Shown here: piece after piece, positions 20,608-29,644 of the stretch
Numbering within the stretch: position 1 is the first letter of the stretch
Layout: each line of letters opens with the position of its first letter
Assembly (NCBI GenBank): GCA_009746045.1
Contig: RPFO01001465.1
Coordinates: 1 to 58,035 of the forward strand
Direction: 5' to 3'
Length of the DNA stretch: 58,035 nt
DNA from: Mesostigma viride
Lineage: Eukaryota; Streptophyta; Mesostigmatophyceae; Mesostigmatales; Mesostigmataceae
Translations under genes and position numbers: made by a program
The notes under the pieces: generated by a model
Seen by the model: only the letters and a program-made list of their open reading frames with translations
The model's database searches: none
What the model was told of the DNA's origin: nothing

Positions 20608-21322
20608 TCAGTAGTCGAGGCCCCGGAAATCGCAGTACTCATAGGTAAACTCACGATCCTCCATATCCGGCGTGTGTGCCGGACCTGCACCGGTATGTAT
20701 CAAAACCGGTGTGCTCCCCGGCTCGAAAGTTGCGATGCGCCGACGCGCGACGAGGCGCAGAGGATGAGTAAAAATTGACAACAATTCCCAACCTGCGGTA
20801 ATCCACTCTCGCAAAGCTGTGAGAAAAGCCACCAGGTTAATGAGAACCTGGCGTTCGCTACTGCGGACGCCGCGTGTGAGCAGCGACAGCAATGCGAGGT
20901 CTTGAAATAAGTTTGTCGAAACCACCGGCGCGCCCCCCGTGCGTAGCGATGCCCAGTTTTGTAAGTTTCTCTGGTAGCCGGTCAGCGAAGAGATGGCGTT
21001 GTCCAGCTCCTCGATGGCAGTGGTGACTTCGGTCACCGACCGCAAACCGCCACGCACCTGGACCGTAAATTGCGACAAAATGTTGCGAATCTGGTCCAAC
21101 GGCGTGCGTATAGCCGGCACCAGCTGCGGCAAACGGGGTCCTCGGGGAAATCCCCGAGCAATGGAAGAGCTGCGCGCTGCCGACGATGAAGTTCGTCCAG
21201 CGATATCGTGACCTCGTCAAGCAATTGCTGCCACGACGGCGCAGCCGGTCTTGGTAAAGGATCAGCCGGCGGAGCGGCTATCTCCTCATCGCCGGGAATT
21301 CGGAATTCTTCAGAATTTGGCA
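20608..21322 (-). pseudogene. E2 ORF0, extra ORF between 5' LTR and gag
   Basis: ATG at 21322 (MPNSEEFRIPGDEE) is 26 bp after the 5' LTR. The frame shifts once near 21135 and ends at 20608 (about 238 codons). The product starts acidic/Pro-rich, then becomes helical with repeated hydrophobic heptads (LLDEVTISLDELHRRQ, VTEVTTAIEELDNAISSL, LALLSLLTRG). No family is recognised. Canonical copia elements have no ORF here, but E3 also carries a long ORF before gag. It could be a detached gag matrix-like part or an accessory protein. Confidence 0.5.
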
Positions 21323-21347
21323 TATTTGGAACGAGGCGTGTAATACG

Positions 21348-21957
21348 AGTTGTATGAGAGTGAATGCCACGAATTCCGCCATGGTTCTTGCAGGAAGTTG
21401 CCTTTATTAATAACAAGGAACACAGACGTAAGTCACGTCACTTCCAAGACTGCACGCAGCACAGACGACAGGGTCGCAGTGCCAAGAGAACGTGCACGCA
21501 AGAACTAGCGTCCCGGACCAAGTCACACATATAGGTTGCTAGGGACGCGTCCAAGTATTCAGCTGCACTGTCACAGCTGAACTGTCAATCAATTGATTAC
21601 ACAGACTCTGGCACGCCTTTGGCGCGCAGATCTATCAATTGTCCATACGGCTAGTCCTGTGGACCTATCCGTACACTGCTCAGCATCAATTGTCTCATAG
21701 GTCCTGGCGCGCTACAGCGCCTACCTATCAATTGACCATCAAGTCCTGTACAAGTCCTGTCAACGTCCTGCGGACTATCAAAGTGACACTTGTACATCCT
21801 GTGTCCGTACGCGCCCACAGTGGCGCGCCGGGTACTGTCGGCACAGCCTAGGAAACGTCATAACTTTTACGTTCCTTAACCAAATGAGGCGTTCAAGGTG
21901 CCGTTGGAAAGAGCGTAACAATCTCTATCCATCTAACGTAAATCCTTTACGTTAACT
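21348..21957 (-). repeat. E2 5' LTR
   Basis: 610 bp, AGTT...AACT; lacks a 4-bp GTGC-type segment present in the 3' LTR. Directly downstream on the coding strand is CGTATTACACGCC, which does not begin with the usual TGG of a primer binding site. Confidence 0.95.
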
Positions 21958-21962
21958 GAACC

Positions 21963-23064
21963 TCCCCCCTTTTTTTCAGGGGAGGGTTGTAAACACCAAT
22001 GTCAAGGTTGGATAATTTTATTAGGTAGTTCAGGCATCCCCATACCAGGGGGGGCCACTCAGAATTGAGTTTTGCACATGGCACCACGCTCATATACGTG
22101 TGTGGGTTACGCGCGCGTAGACAGCCATCTATGACATGCAACACAGCAATGCATTATAACAAGCTACAAAAGACTGGCAAAAGTGCTGGAATGCAAACGG
22201 GTTGCCTACCTGAACTAACGGGGTGGTATACTCTAAGGAAATGCCATAAACTGAGCACTCACAGGGCTGATACCACTCTTTACAGCAGGCATGGAAGCTT
22301 GCTAAATGCTGCACCAATAAACTCGTCAACTATAATGCATGGCAGGCGTATTCCGCGGCAAACAACATGCAAACACGTTGCCGTACCTGGCTTGATCACG
22401 ACCTTTCCAGCTTCTGCTGGCCGGGACCCTCATATCTCACACTGGCTAATGCTTTCCAGGCATAGGCCGCCATAGCCGCATAATGAATGCATCCGCCATG
22501 GTTACCAGGTTGATGTTCTGAGCAAAGATGACCTATAAACGCATCCGAATTCACAGGGACGCTGCTGCGGATGTCCCGTATCAAAACTGGGTGCTCGGGC
22601 TGGCGCAGACTGCCGGGCCATAAGAAGAAAATCAAAATATGACATGCCATTACTCATATGGTACTGACGACCAAGAAAGCAGTAATTTCCTACCTGTATT
22701 TTACCTATGCTATACATCTGGCCACCCCTGACCTACGAAAATCACGCATCATCATTCTGAGCAACATTCTGAACCGTTACAAGCCGCGAGACGCAAAATT
22801 TCCTTGATAACGGCACGCTAGCAGCCATATCTAGTTACGCGCGCGCGAGAGTGAAAATTTCCCGCCAAAGTCACGTGATACTTTCTCAATACACGTTGTA
22901 ATTACCAGGCTATGGCGAATAGAACACCCAAACCTATGCATCACCTTCGTCCCTAAGTGTCCCCGGACCCACCGGACACGTGGCATCCGCCAGAAGTGGC
23001 GCGGCGCCACTGGCGCGGCGCCGTTTTTGGCGGGGAGTCAAATGTTATGTTATAACCTAACATT
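21963..23064. other. interior of the inverted-repeat element, right of E2
   Basis: Non-coding. A 17-base odd palindrome AGTGGCGCGGCGCCACT lies at 22995-23011, followed by a related GGCGCGGCGCC, about 55 bp inside the right inverted repeat. Nothing else is supported. Confidence 0.5.
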
Positions 23065-23078
23065 TACGGACTATGGGG

Positions 23079-23275
23079 TGCTCAGTTCGATGTCTGCCTT
23101 AACGAGGCTTGTGAGTTAGATCCTTATAGGTTAGTTATACAGACGGACCATCGTCCCCTCACCCAACCTAATCTTACCCCTCGTCAAGCGCGCTGGATGG
23201 AGTTCTTAGCACAATTTTCCCCTTTTAAACTTCAGTATGTGAAAGGTGTAAATAATATGTTAAAGGTGTAGATAA
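23079..23275 (+). pseudogene. Ty3/gypsy RNase H, 3' portion
   Basis: Resumes the protein cut at 13904: AQFDVCLNEACELD, then LVIQTDHRPL, TPRQARWMEFLAQF and KLQYVKGVNNML. These are the TDH and RQARW..L motifs at the end of gypsy RNase H. A 22-bp local duplication (AAAGGTGTARATAATAT) interrupts the place where ADALSR is expected. Integrase is absent. Confidence 0.85.
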
Positions 23276-23314
23276 TATATTGCCGCGAGCTCCGCGGGGC
23301 CGCGAGCGTCGTCA

Positions 23315-24711
23315 TTAATAGTTGAGGAGGGTTCGCAGCGCGGGCTCCGGCTCGGGTGCAAAGCGAACGAATTTATTAGGGGGACGGCCAGGCCCGGCAG
23401 CCATACCTGAGCTGAAGTTGCCCCGGCGGACGGCCACATGCACGTGCTGGGGACTGCGGGTGACCGTCGATGCCGGTGGCGATGGCGGTGACGGCGGGGG
23501 CCGAGCAGGGGGCTGGGGCGCTGGCACGGCGGTATCCATGGGGGTCGCCGTCATTGGAGGAAGGTCCTTGCCGTTAATGCGGACGATGAAGACGCCATTA
23601 AAGAGGCGGGCATAGATGCTGCATCGTTGTAGTTGCGGGTTGGCCCGCTTGGCTGCCCGAGCCTCGTGGACCTCCGGCTGGTTCAGGGCGGCAGCCCGGG
23701 CCTCAAGCTGCTCCGGGGTATAGTAATCGTCCATGCTCTGACAGTTGGGTATCGTGGAGGTTCCGGCGGGCCTTCTGCACCTGCAATTTTTCCTCCTTGC
23801 GGTGGACTTCCACCAAGACGGGGGCGGTGGGGCCGCCGAGCCGGCGTGCCGTTTTAATGACGACGCTTTGGGCCACGCCGAGCTTCCCCAGGAAGGGGTC
23901 GCCCCGGAGGTAGGACCGTGCCCAGGCGTGCATCGAGTTGACGTTCGAGGGGACGCCACGTACCACAATACTGCATGGGCGAATGGGTTCGTACATAGCA
24001 TCCCGTGTGCTGGCCTTGACGGCTGTTTTGATTTCGTTGATGAGCTCCGTAGGGTTCTAAAGCGTGCAGCGGCATAGGTGGTCTTGGCAGGGGTTATGGA
24101 GGCGGCAAGTGGTTGCTGGAGCTGGTGGAGGAGCTGCTGCTGCTGCTGCAGTCCTGCTGCAATGTGGGTGATGGCGGAGTGGATGGAGGTGTCGGCGTGT
24201 GTGGAATGGGCGTGGTGGGTGGCGAGGTGGTCGTGGACAGGGTTGAGGGCAGCGTTGAGGAGGGAGGGAAGGTGATCGAAGCAGGTATTGGTGACTTGCA
24301 TGGCGGTGATGTCGATGGCGGCAGCAACAGTGGGGTCGGCTCCCACTGTCCAGAGAGGCCATGACAAAGCGCTCAAGGGCGCTGTCGGAAAGACGGGAGC
24401 ACGTCCACCAGACTGCGAGGCAGAGGTCGGTGTCGTCGGGGTTGTCGTGGAAAAGTCCGACAGGTGGGTAACCTGTAGGTTGCAGTCCCGGATCCCGCAC
24501 TTTTTCTCGGCAGCCAGGTGCAGGATGGTGAGGGCGGCAGCTCGGGACAGGCGCATGATGGCGTTAAGGCCTGGCCATTTGCCAGGTAAAAAATGCGGCA
24601 GCTTCCTCGGCAGAAAAGGCCTCCTCGCGGGTATCCATGGCAGGGTTGTGGTCGCTGTTCGGCGGAGCGGTGGAGTGGAGCGGCTGGATGATGACAGTGG
24701 CGTCCGGCATA
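23315..24711 (-). pseudogene. LINE ORF1-like protein, frameshifted
   Basis: ATG at 24711 (MPDATVIIQPLH) with at least three frame changes. After a Thr/Ser/Pro and His-rich middle with a Gln run there is an RRM-like domain (CSIVVRGVPSNVNSMHAWAR, VLVEVHRKEEKLQVQKARRN). A C-terminal domain follows with DDYYTPEQLEARAA, RLFNGVFIVRINGK and a Pro-rich tail. This order matches L1-type ORF1 RNA-binding proteins (RRM then CTD). No ORF2 (endonuclease/RT) is adjacent, so the element is truncated. It abuts the inverted repeat at 24725. Confidence 0.55.
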
Positions 24712-24867
24712 GCGTGCAAGGGGGGAGTTGGTGGCCGAGAGTTTGCTCAGTTGGCCAAGAGTTTGCTCACTTGGGTGCCAAACTCACAAAGTAACGTAAA
24801 ATCAACGAAATAACTGCATACAATTAGCCTTTTGGCCTAGCCCATTCAATTATTCTGTCAAACCCCG

Positions 24868-24887
24868 CCCCCCCCCCCCCCCCCCCC
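24868..24887. repeat. C20 homopolymer
   Basis: Uninterrupted run of 20 cytosines, preceded by ACCCCG. Confidence 0.95.
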
Positions 24888-25109
24888 ACCTTATTCCCGC
24901 TGGTCTAGTACAAAAGCCTGAATTCCTGGCTGCCTGAGCTTGGGAGGCAGCCGTTGATTGTAAACAAATGCCATGCCAGTTGTAACAACTCCTTGGAATA
25001 ATTTCAGTGAAACAAGTAATAATTCATGCAAGCTCACACCATTTGCATGATACATATCGTAAGCACTTTTGTAATGCCATTCTTAGTTTTCCTTTAATTT
25101 GCAGTTTGC

Positions 25110-25260
25110 CATGCCCATTAATATTCCCCCCATGCCCGGCCCCATGCCTGCCATTCCCCCCATACCCCCCATGCCCCCCATGCCCCCCATGCCCCCCGCA
25201 TGCCCCCCATGCCCCCCATGCCCCCCATTCCCCCCATGCCTGGCATGCCTGGCATGCCTG

Positions 25261-25352
<92 letters not shown>

Positions 25353-25353
25353 G

Positions 25354-25385
<32 letters not shown>

Positions 25386-25440
25386 CCACCCATGCTGCCC
25401 ATGCCGCCCATGCCACCCATTCCCGTGCCATTCATACCCA
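25110..25440. repeat. CCATGC hexamer minisatellite, coding
   Basis: Long array of CCCATG/CCATGC units with occasional CCCCCCATG variants. On the minus strand it encodes the (Gly-Met)n tail of the two-exon gene; all other frames also stay open (Pro-Met, His-Ala, Trp-Ala), which explains the overlapping spurious ORFs. Confidence 0.95.
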
Positions 25441-26494
25441 TGCCAACCATACTCGTGCCATCTGTGCCCATGCTATTCATGCCCTGCATGCCAAACATGC
25501 CCATGTTTGCATCCTGCGTGCCAGTGCAGCCCATGCCCTCGCCCTCGCTACCCTTGCCCTTGCCCATGATGTCGTCGCCCATGCCACCAAGTGAGTCTTC
25601 TGATTTAGGCTTTTTTGTAGGCTTGGATTGTGTCTCTGTGTTCGTAAGATCCACGAATGCTCTTCTATCCTTGCGGGCATGCTTGGCAGTTGGCAGTTCC
25701 GGTGTGAGTGAAGCACGCTTGGCAGGCGATTCTGGCACGAGGGATGCACGCCTGTGGGCAGCCGGCTTTCCTGGCGTGAGTGATGCACGCCTGGCAGCTG
25801 GAGATGCTGGCACGGGTGATGCCAGCTTGGGCACCTTTGCAGAGCGAGAAGACTGCCATCCCGGTGCCTCATCGAAAGGAAAAGGGGCTGAATCATTGCC
25901 CACACGGCAGAACGCAGCCGGATACTTGGAGAACTGCTGCACATCAAGCGTGGCCAAGAGACGTTCACCAACTGCCAAGGTGGCATCCCTAGCTGGCCCA
26001 GGTTGCATCACGTAGGGCTTGCCGTTTGCGTCAAGAGCTTGGGTGAAAGGCATGCCTTTGCCATCAAGGGGGAGCTTGACAAACACAAAAGGGCAACTTG
26101 CATCAATGATGGGGAGCTGACTCGAGCGTTGCTTAAGGCCCTTCAGGTTGGAGACTGTGGTTTTGGCCATCAAGAAGCCTGCACCTTCAACCACTGAAAC
26201 GACTACGTATGTCGCTTGGGGTCGTGCACTTGCAAAGATGGAGCCGCGCTCGATGGTAGGTGCTGTCCCAGAACAATCCCGGCTGATGTCAGCTGAACGC
26301 AGCAGTGTATCACCCGCAGCCACTACCTCGCCACTGCCATGGGCATGTTGATGGCCATGTTCATCGCCCTTGGCATCGCCGTGGGCACGGCCATCGTCAC
26401 TGGCATCGGCATCGGTTTGACCATCAACGTGATCGCCGCTACCATCGACATTGGTGTCGGCATCTCTGTCGCCTTGTTCAAATCCGGCACATCC
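25118..26494 (-). CDS. two-exon gene, exon 2: Lys/Ser-rich and Gly-Met repeat protein
   Basis: Exon 2 runs from the acceptor (TTGTTACAG|GGATGT at 26495/26494) to a stop at 25118, 459 codons, in phase with exon 1. It starts acidic and His/Asp-rich, followed by a folded-looking region (YVVVSVVEGAGFLMAKTTVS, CPFVFVKLPLDGKGMPF, FSKYPAAFCRVGNDSAPFPF). Four RASLTP-type repeats with basic residues follow (possible phosphorylation or nuclear signals), then KKPKSEDSLGGMGDD and a (GM)n repeat of about 130 residues ending in Trp/Gly. No known family is recognised. The Met-Gly tail is set by the hexamer array and may vary in length between individuals. Confidence 0.5.
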
Positions 26495-26702
26495 CTGTAA
26501 CAAGTAACGCGTTCCCGGGCAGCACCAATGAATGTTGCACATAATGCATGAATGCACATACGTCATGCACATATAAACATGCAGCGACAAAGAAACATTT
26601 CGAAACCTGCGAGTTCCCGCGAATGCATGACCGCTATCTACCGCAAAACGAAAGTCCGCAGCAGGCAGCCTGTCATGATTTCAAAAATACTTCGCCCTGT
26701 AC
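26495..26702 (-). other. predicted spliceosomal intron (208 bp)
   Basis: Donor GAGCAG|GTACAG and acceptor CTTGTTACAG|GG. It joins the two frames in phase 0 and removes stops in both. The GT-AG borders fit consensus well. Confidence 0.6.
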
Positions 26703-27119
26703 CTGCTCACTTGTCATGGCCTCCTTTCGCCCACATAAAAGGGCACGGTCCAGTTCGTCAAGGTCAGTTCCTTCCAATCTGGCCTCCTCCCCAGCTAGAA
26801 GGGCCATATCCTCAGCCTCCTCAGCATCTTCTTCCCCATCAGCGTGGGCTTCTTTGTCATCAGCCCTCTTGTCGATTCCTTTCGCGCTATCACTGTCAAG
26901 CTGATTGCCCGGGTCATCCAGAGCGACTTTCCTGGCGACCTTCGTATCGCCGCAGCATTCCTTGCACAGAATTGTCTGTCCAAAACCCTCTTCTCCCACG
27001 CCGACGCCACAAAAAACATGCATCCACTTGCCGCACGTGCACTTGTGGACTGGGCCAACCATGTTTTTGCAACCACCCCCGCATAATTGCATGGTTTCGG
27101 TGCCCATTGTGGCAGCCAT
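26703..27119 (-). CDS. two-exon gene, exon 1: Cys-rich zinc-finger domain
   Basis: ATG at 27119 starts a 139-codon exon. Residues 12-57 hold a PHD/RING-like ligand series: C-x3-C, H-x-C-x-C, M-H-x2-C, then C-x2-C-C (LCGGGCKNM, VHKCTCGKWMHVFCG, ILCKECCG). The rest is very acidic with Glu/Asp/Ala helices. The spliced protein would be about 597 residues. PHD-like fingers usually bind histone tails or DNA-associated proteins, which suggests a chromatin or transposon-targeting role, but this is inference. Confidence 0.5.
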
Positions 27120-27280
27120 TTCCGCTTGTTCTCACCCACCGAGCTCACCTTAAAACGTGTTCAACGTTGCTTTCATTCAAATTCGAAGTGCAGTGCAGTC
27201 CGTTAAACCCAAAATGCCGAGCAGTCGAGCACGCATAAAATGCCTCGCTACTACGGTAGTTGCGACCGACTAGATCTGAC

Positions 27281-27312
27281 AAAAAAATGCCTAGTGCACT
27301 AGGCATTTTTTT
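27281..27312. repeat. 32-bp perfect palindrome
   Basis: Self-complementary sequence centred on TGCA with A7/T7 flanks and ATGCCTAG arms; overlaps the larger 90-bp palindrome. Confidence 0.9.
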
Positions 27313-27387
27313 TCCAGGACTAGATCTGACAGAAAAATGCCTAGGCATTTTTCTGTCAGATCTAGTCCTGGAAAAAAAATGCCTAGT
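27298..27387. repeat. 90-bp perfect palindrome
   Basis: Perfect inverted repeat with no spacer, centred at 27342/27343 on CCTAGG. It contains AAAAATGCCTAGGCATTTTT at the core and ACTAGATCTGACAG arms. It lies about 180 bp upstream of the two-exon gene. Confidence 0.95.
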
Positions 27388-27452
27388 CGAATCCAAAGTG
27401 CCTAGGCATTTTTCGATTTGCCGTACTTCCTGAACAAGCCGCGCGTTGCGCG

Positions 27453-27501
27453 CCGAAAGTTTGCTCACTTAGAATCCTTGGCCAACTGAGCAAACTTTCG
27501 G
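27453..27501. repeat. 15-bp-arm hairpin at the right inverted repeat
   Basis: CCGAAAGTTTGCTCA (27453-27467) pairs with TGAGCAAACTTTCGG (27487-27501). The second arm is part of the 27477-27511 terminal repeat, and the left end of the unit carries a tandem AGTTTGCTCA. Confidence 0.85.
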
Positions 27502-27511
27502 CCACCAACTC

Positions 27512-28526
27512 GGTTTTCCAATGACGCCATGGCTTCATCAGCGAGGTGGTGCAGGGCTGCGGACGCTTGTGATTGTTGGAATGAGTCGTATTCCGCCATA
27601 TCGAGCTGAAAAAGATCAATATTTGCTGGGCAGGGCGGTGCCGGTATCTTCGGAAATATTGAGCGATAGCTGCAGAAAATTATATCAGCGTGTTCGTCTT
27701 CAAAAGGCGAGTCTAATGCAACCAACCCAATGAAATTTCATGGCCGGAGTCAAAAGTTATGAGCATTCTCGTAATTTGCATTCCGTCACCACATCATTTT
27801 CGATGTTGCCATAGCAAAAGGTCACTGCAATTAATTCATTAACTTTCATTTATTAGGAACATAACTCCGTTGGGAGTATATGTAGCACATATCCCGGGCA
27901 GCCTCCTGGTTTGTCTGTAATCTGGAGGCAGATGGTACGCAAGGATAGATGGCAATTAAGTAGTGATGAAGGAGACCACCCCCAAGTCTTTGGGGGCTCC
28001 GCGTATGGCATTCATAGCGATTCGGGCCGTGGTGCCCACACCCCTGTAACTACGACCTAGATAGCTTACACCATCCATTCCATCCCATGATGTTCCCCTC
28101 CCACTGAGGACTTATGCTCAGGTGACGCAGTCACGTGTCTATTAATTAATTCATTAATCCCGGAGAAGGGGAATATGGCTTTTAGTACATTCTGGGCTAC
28201 TTCCTGCAAGGGTGGGGATGTAAACAACACTTGCTCTAGGTGCAGCAAGGGCACCTGCACCACCACGATCTATCAGAGCCCGATTAAAGGCCCGTTCCAT
28301 GGGGTGGAAGATCATCATGGCTATACAAAGGCTAGGGCATGGCTTCTCATCAGAGAGTGACTCTCTGTATAGGCTGCCAGGGCTGAACTAAATTCTTAAT
28401 GCATCATCCATGGGGGGTCCCATGATAGGCAGGGCGTGGCTAGATTCTTAATGCATCATCCATGGCCATTATGGGCGCACATGCGCGTGGTAGGCTAAGC
28501 CTTACTAATCTACACTACTATATTCC
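27512..28526. other. mostly non-coding, LINE-tail and shared-repeat fragments
   Basis: 27893-27938 matches the LINE 3' end near 47735-47776 (GGGCAGCCTCCTGGTTTGTC). 28091-28150 is an inverted copy of 46781-46842. ATTCTTAATGCATCATCC occurs twice (about 28391 and 28445). A short minus-strand frame at 27512-27725 is of unknown nature. Confidence 0.6.
28091..28150 (-). repeat. E-box palindrome repeat, inverted copy
   Basis: Reverse complement of 46781-46842 with a 3-base indel and two or three substitutions. It includes GACACGTGACTGCGTCAC followed by AGTCCTCAGTGGGAGGGGAA. Confidence 0.85.
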
Positions 28527-29462
28527 CTAGACTGGGGTGGCAGGGCGTGCCTGCCAGGGCTTGTGGTCGACGTGGATGATGCCCCCCCGCCAGTATACCG
28601 GTTTCCCCCCTGCGCTGTGCCGGAGCTGGAGGTAGGTCGGCCATAGCTCGCGTCGCCGTTGTTGCTGGGCCAGGGTCAGGTCGTCGTCCAGCATGTAGCG
28701 AGTCCTCGAGAGCTTCTTGTGGTTTTTAAGAAACAACAGCTTGTCCGCCATGTACTTAAAGGTGAGGAGCAGGGGTGCCGGGCCAGCCTTACCCGGCCGC
28801 GCGCGAGGAAGGTGGGCAGCCGACGTCCGCAGCTCACCAGTGATGTGCATGGGGGCAAAAATGTCGCCGTGAGAAGAGTCGTCGAGGTCTCGTCTGCCGC
28901 GGTTGGTCGAAGTGCTTGACGATGACATCGTGGCTGCGCTGGGCACCTGCGGTCGGCCTCCTCGCGGAGGTGAAGGGCTTGTTGCTTAAGTTGTGCCGCA
29001 ATGGTGGAGGTGGTGGAGGTGGCGTGGTGCTTGAGCAGGTCCGCCCAGGTCTGGGTGGGAGGGGCGTTGCCGCCTGGGCCAGCGGGGGCTGGCTTGGCGG
29101 CAATGTCCTTCACCGCCTGGGCGGTGATGCCTGCGGTGTTCTTCATGCACTCGATGGCGATGGCGGTGTCCTTGAGGCGCTGGTCGATGTTGAGGAGCTG
29201 GGCCTGTCCAGAGGGCGGCGGTGGAGGTGGAGGTGGCAGTGAAGGTGGAGGTGAGGAGGGTGGAGGTGGAGGTGATGGTGGTGGAAAGTTGAGGGAGCTC
29301 AGCAGCCAGCGTGCCGCTCATTGTTGCCACATCGGCAGCAAGAGGGGTCACGTGCTGCTCGAAAGCTTCCTTAACCCGCGGTTTTTTACAACGCGATGTA
29401 TCGCGTTGTAGGGTTAGAACGCCATGTATCGCATTGTAATCTGACACGTGGCAGACTGTCAC
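28527..29462 (-). pseudogene. LINE ORF1-like protein, second decayed copy
   Basis: The C-terminal frame 28527-28946 has PLLLTFKYMADKLLFLKNHK, TRYMLDDDLTLAQQQRRREL and YWRGGIIHV. This is the layout of the L1 ORF1 C-terminal domain (LEF KIL-type segment, D-x-T/S-x2-Q-x-RR, W-R-x-G). Upstream frames to 29462 supply a coiled-coil/Thr-rich N-terminal part (KDTAIAIECMKNTAG, HLREEADRR) after at least two frameshifts. It is only distantly similar to 23315-24711. No ORF2 lies downstream. Confidence 0.55.
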
Positions 29463-29644
29463 AGTAGATGCGAGATTTTCGGTCTGAAACTCGGTGGACG
29501 GCCTCCTTACATCCCGTAGAACTCAAGAAAAAATCCTGGTATTTTTTGGATGCTATTGCTACGGTATGCTGTATTTTCCTGAAATGGCCTCTGCCACCGG
29601 CTCAATAGTGCTTGCAGGCGTAAGTATATCGTGTTTCTACCTAG

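Larger units (their letters stand above)
14136..21957 (-). mobile_element. E2: complete integrase-first LTR retrotransposon
   Basis: 7.8-kb element with two direct LTRs (14136-14749 and 21348-21957) flanked by an exact 5-bp duplication GAACC (14131-14135 and 21958-21962). The coding strand is minus, so the right repeat is the 5' LTR. Order: 5' LTR, ORF0, gag, integrase, protease-like domain, RT, RNase H, about 0.9 kb of 3' untranslated sequence, polypurine tract, 3' LTR. The LTRs differ by about five substitutions and one 4-bp gap, indicating a recent insertion, yet ORF0, gag and pol carry frameshifts. Confidence 0.95.
13905..23078. mobile_element. inverted-repeat DNA element interrupting the gypsy gene
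   Basis: CCCCATAGTTCGTA at 13905-13918 recurs inverted as TACGGACTATGGGG at 23065-23078 (13 of 14 matching), exactly where the gypsy RNase H stops and resumes. Without the nested E2 it is about 1.35 kb and lacks transposase motifs, so it is probably non-autonomous. No clean target duplication is visible at the gypsy junctions. The interior includes short GC-rich palindromes at about 22995-23030. Confidence 0.6.
24725..27511. mobile_element. inverted-repeat-bounded unit with an intron-containing gene
   Basis: A 35-base sequence at 24725-24759 (GAGTTGGTGGCCGAGAGTTT...) recurs inverted at 27477-27511 with 34 of 35 matching. The 2.8 kb between contains the two-exon gene on the minus strand, a C20 tract, a CCATGC minisatellite and a palindrome cluster. 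I read it as a candidate DNA transposon. No target duplication was recognised, and the inverted repeats could instead mark a rearrangement. Confidence 0.45.

Noticed and set aside
13905-23078. Target-site duplication for the inverted-repeat element
   Set aside because: Flanks read TTTCC on the left and TGCTC on the right; no convincing match at any length.
24730-25600. Overlapping plus-strand frames with (Pro-Met), (His-Ala) and (Trp-Ala) repeats
   Set aside because: They are by-products of a hexamer array that is open in all frames; only the minus-strand frame joins a splice-compatible exon.
24725-27511. Target-site duplication for the two-exon unit
   Set aside because: Left flank CAAGGGG and right flank GGTTTTCC do not match, so mobility is not proven.
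27465-27725. 86-codon minus-strand frame
   Set aside because: Its C-terminus is inverted-repeat sequence and no motif supports coding; at most a truncated remnant.
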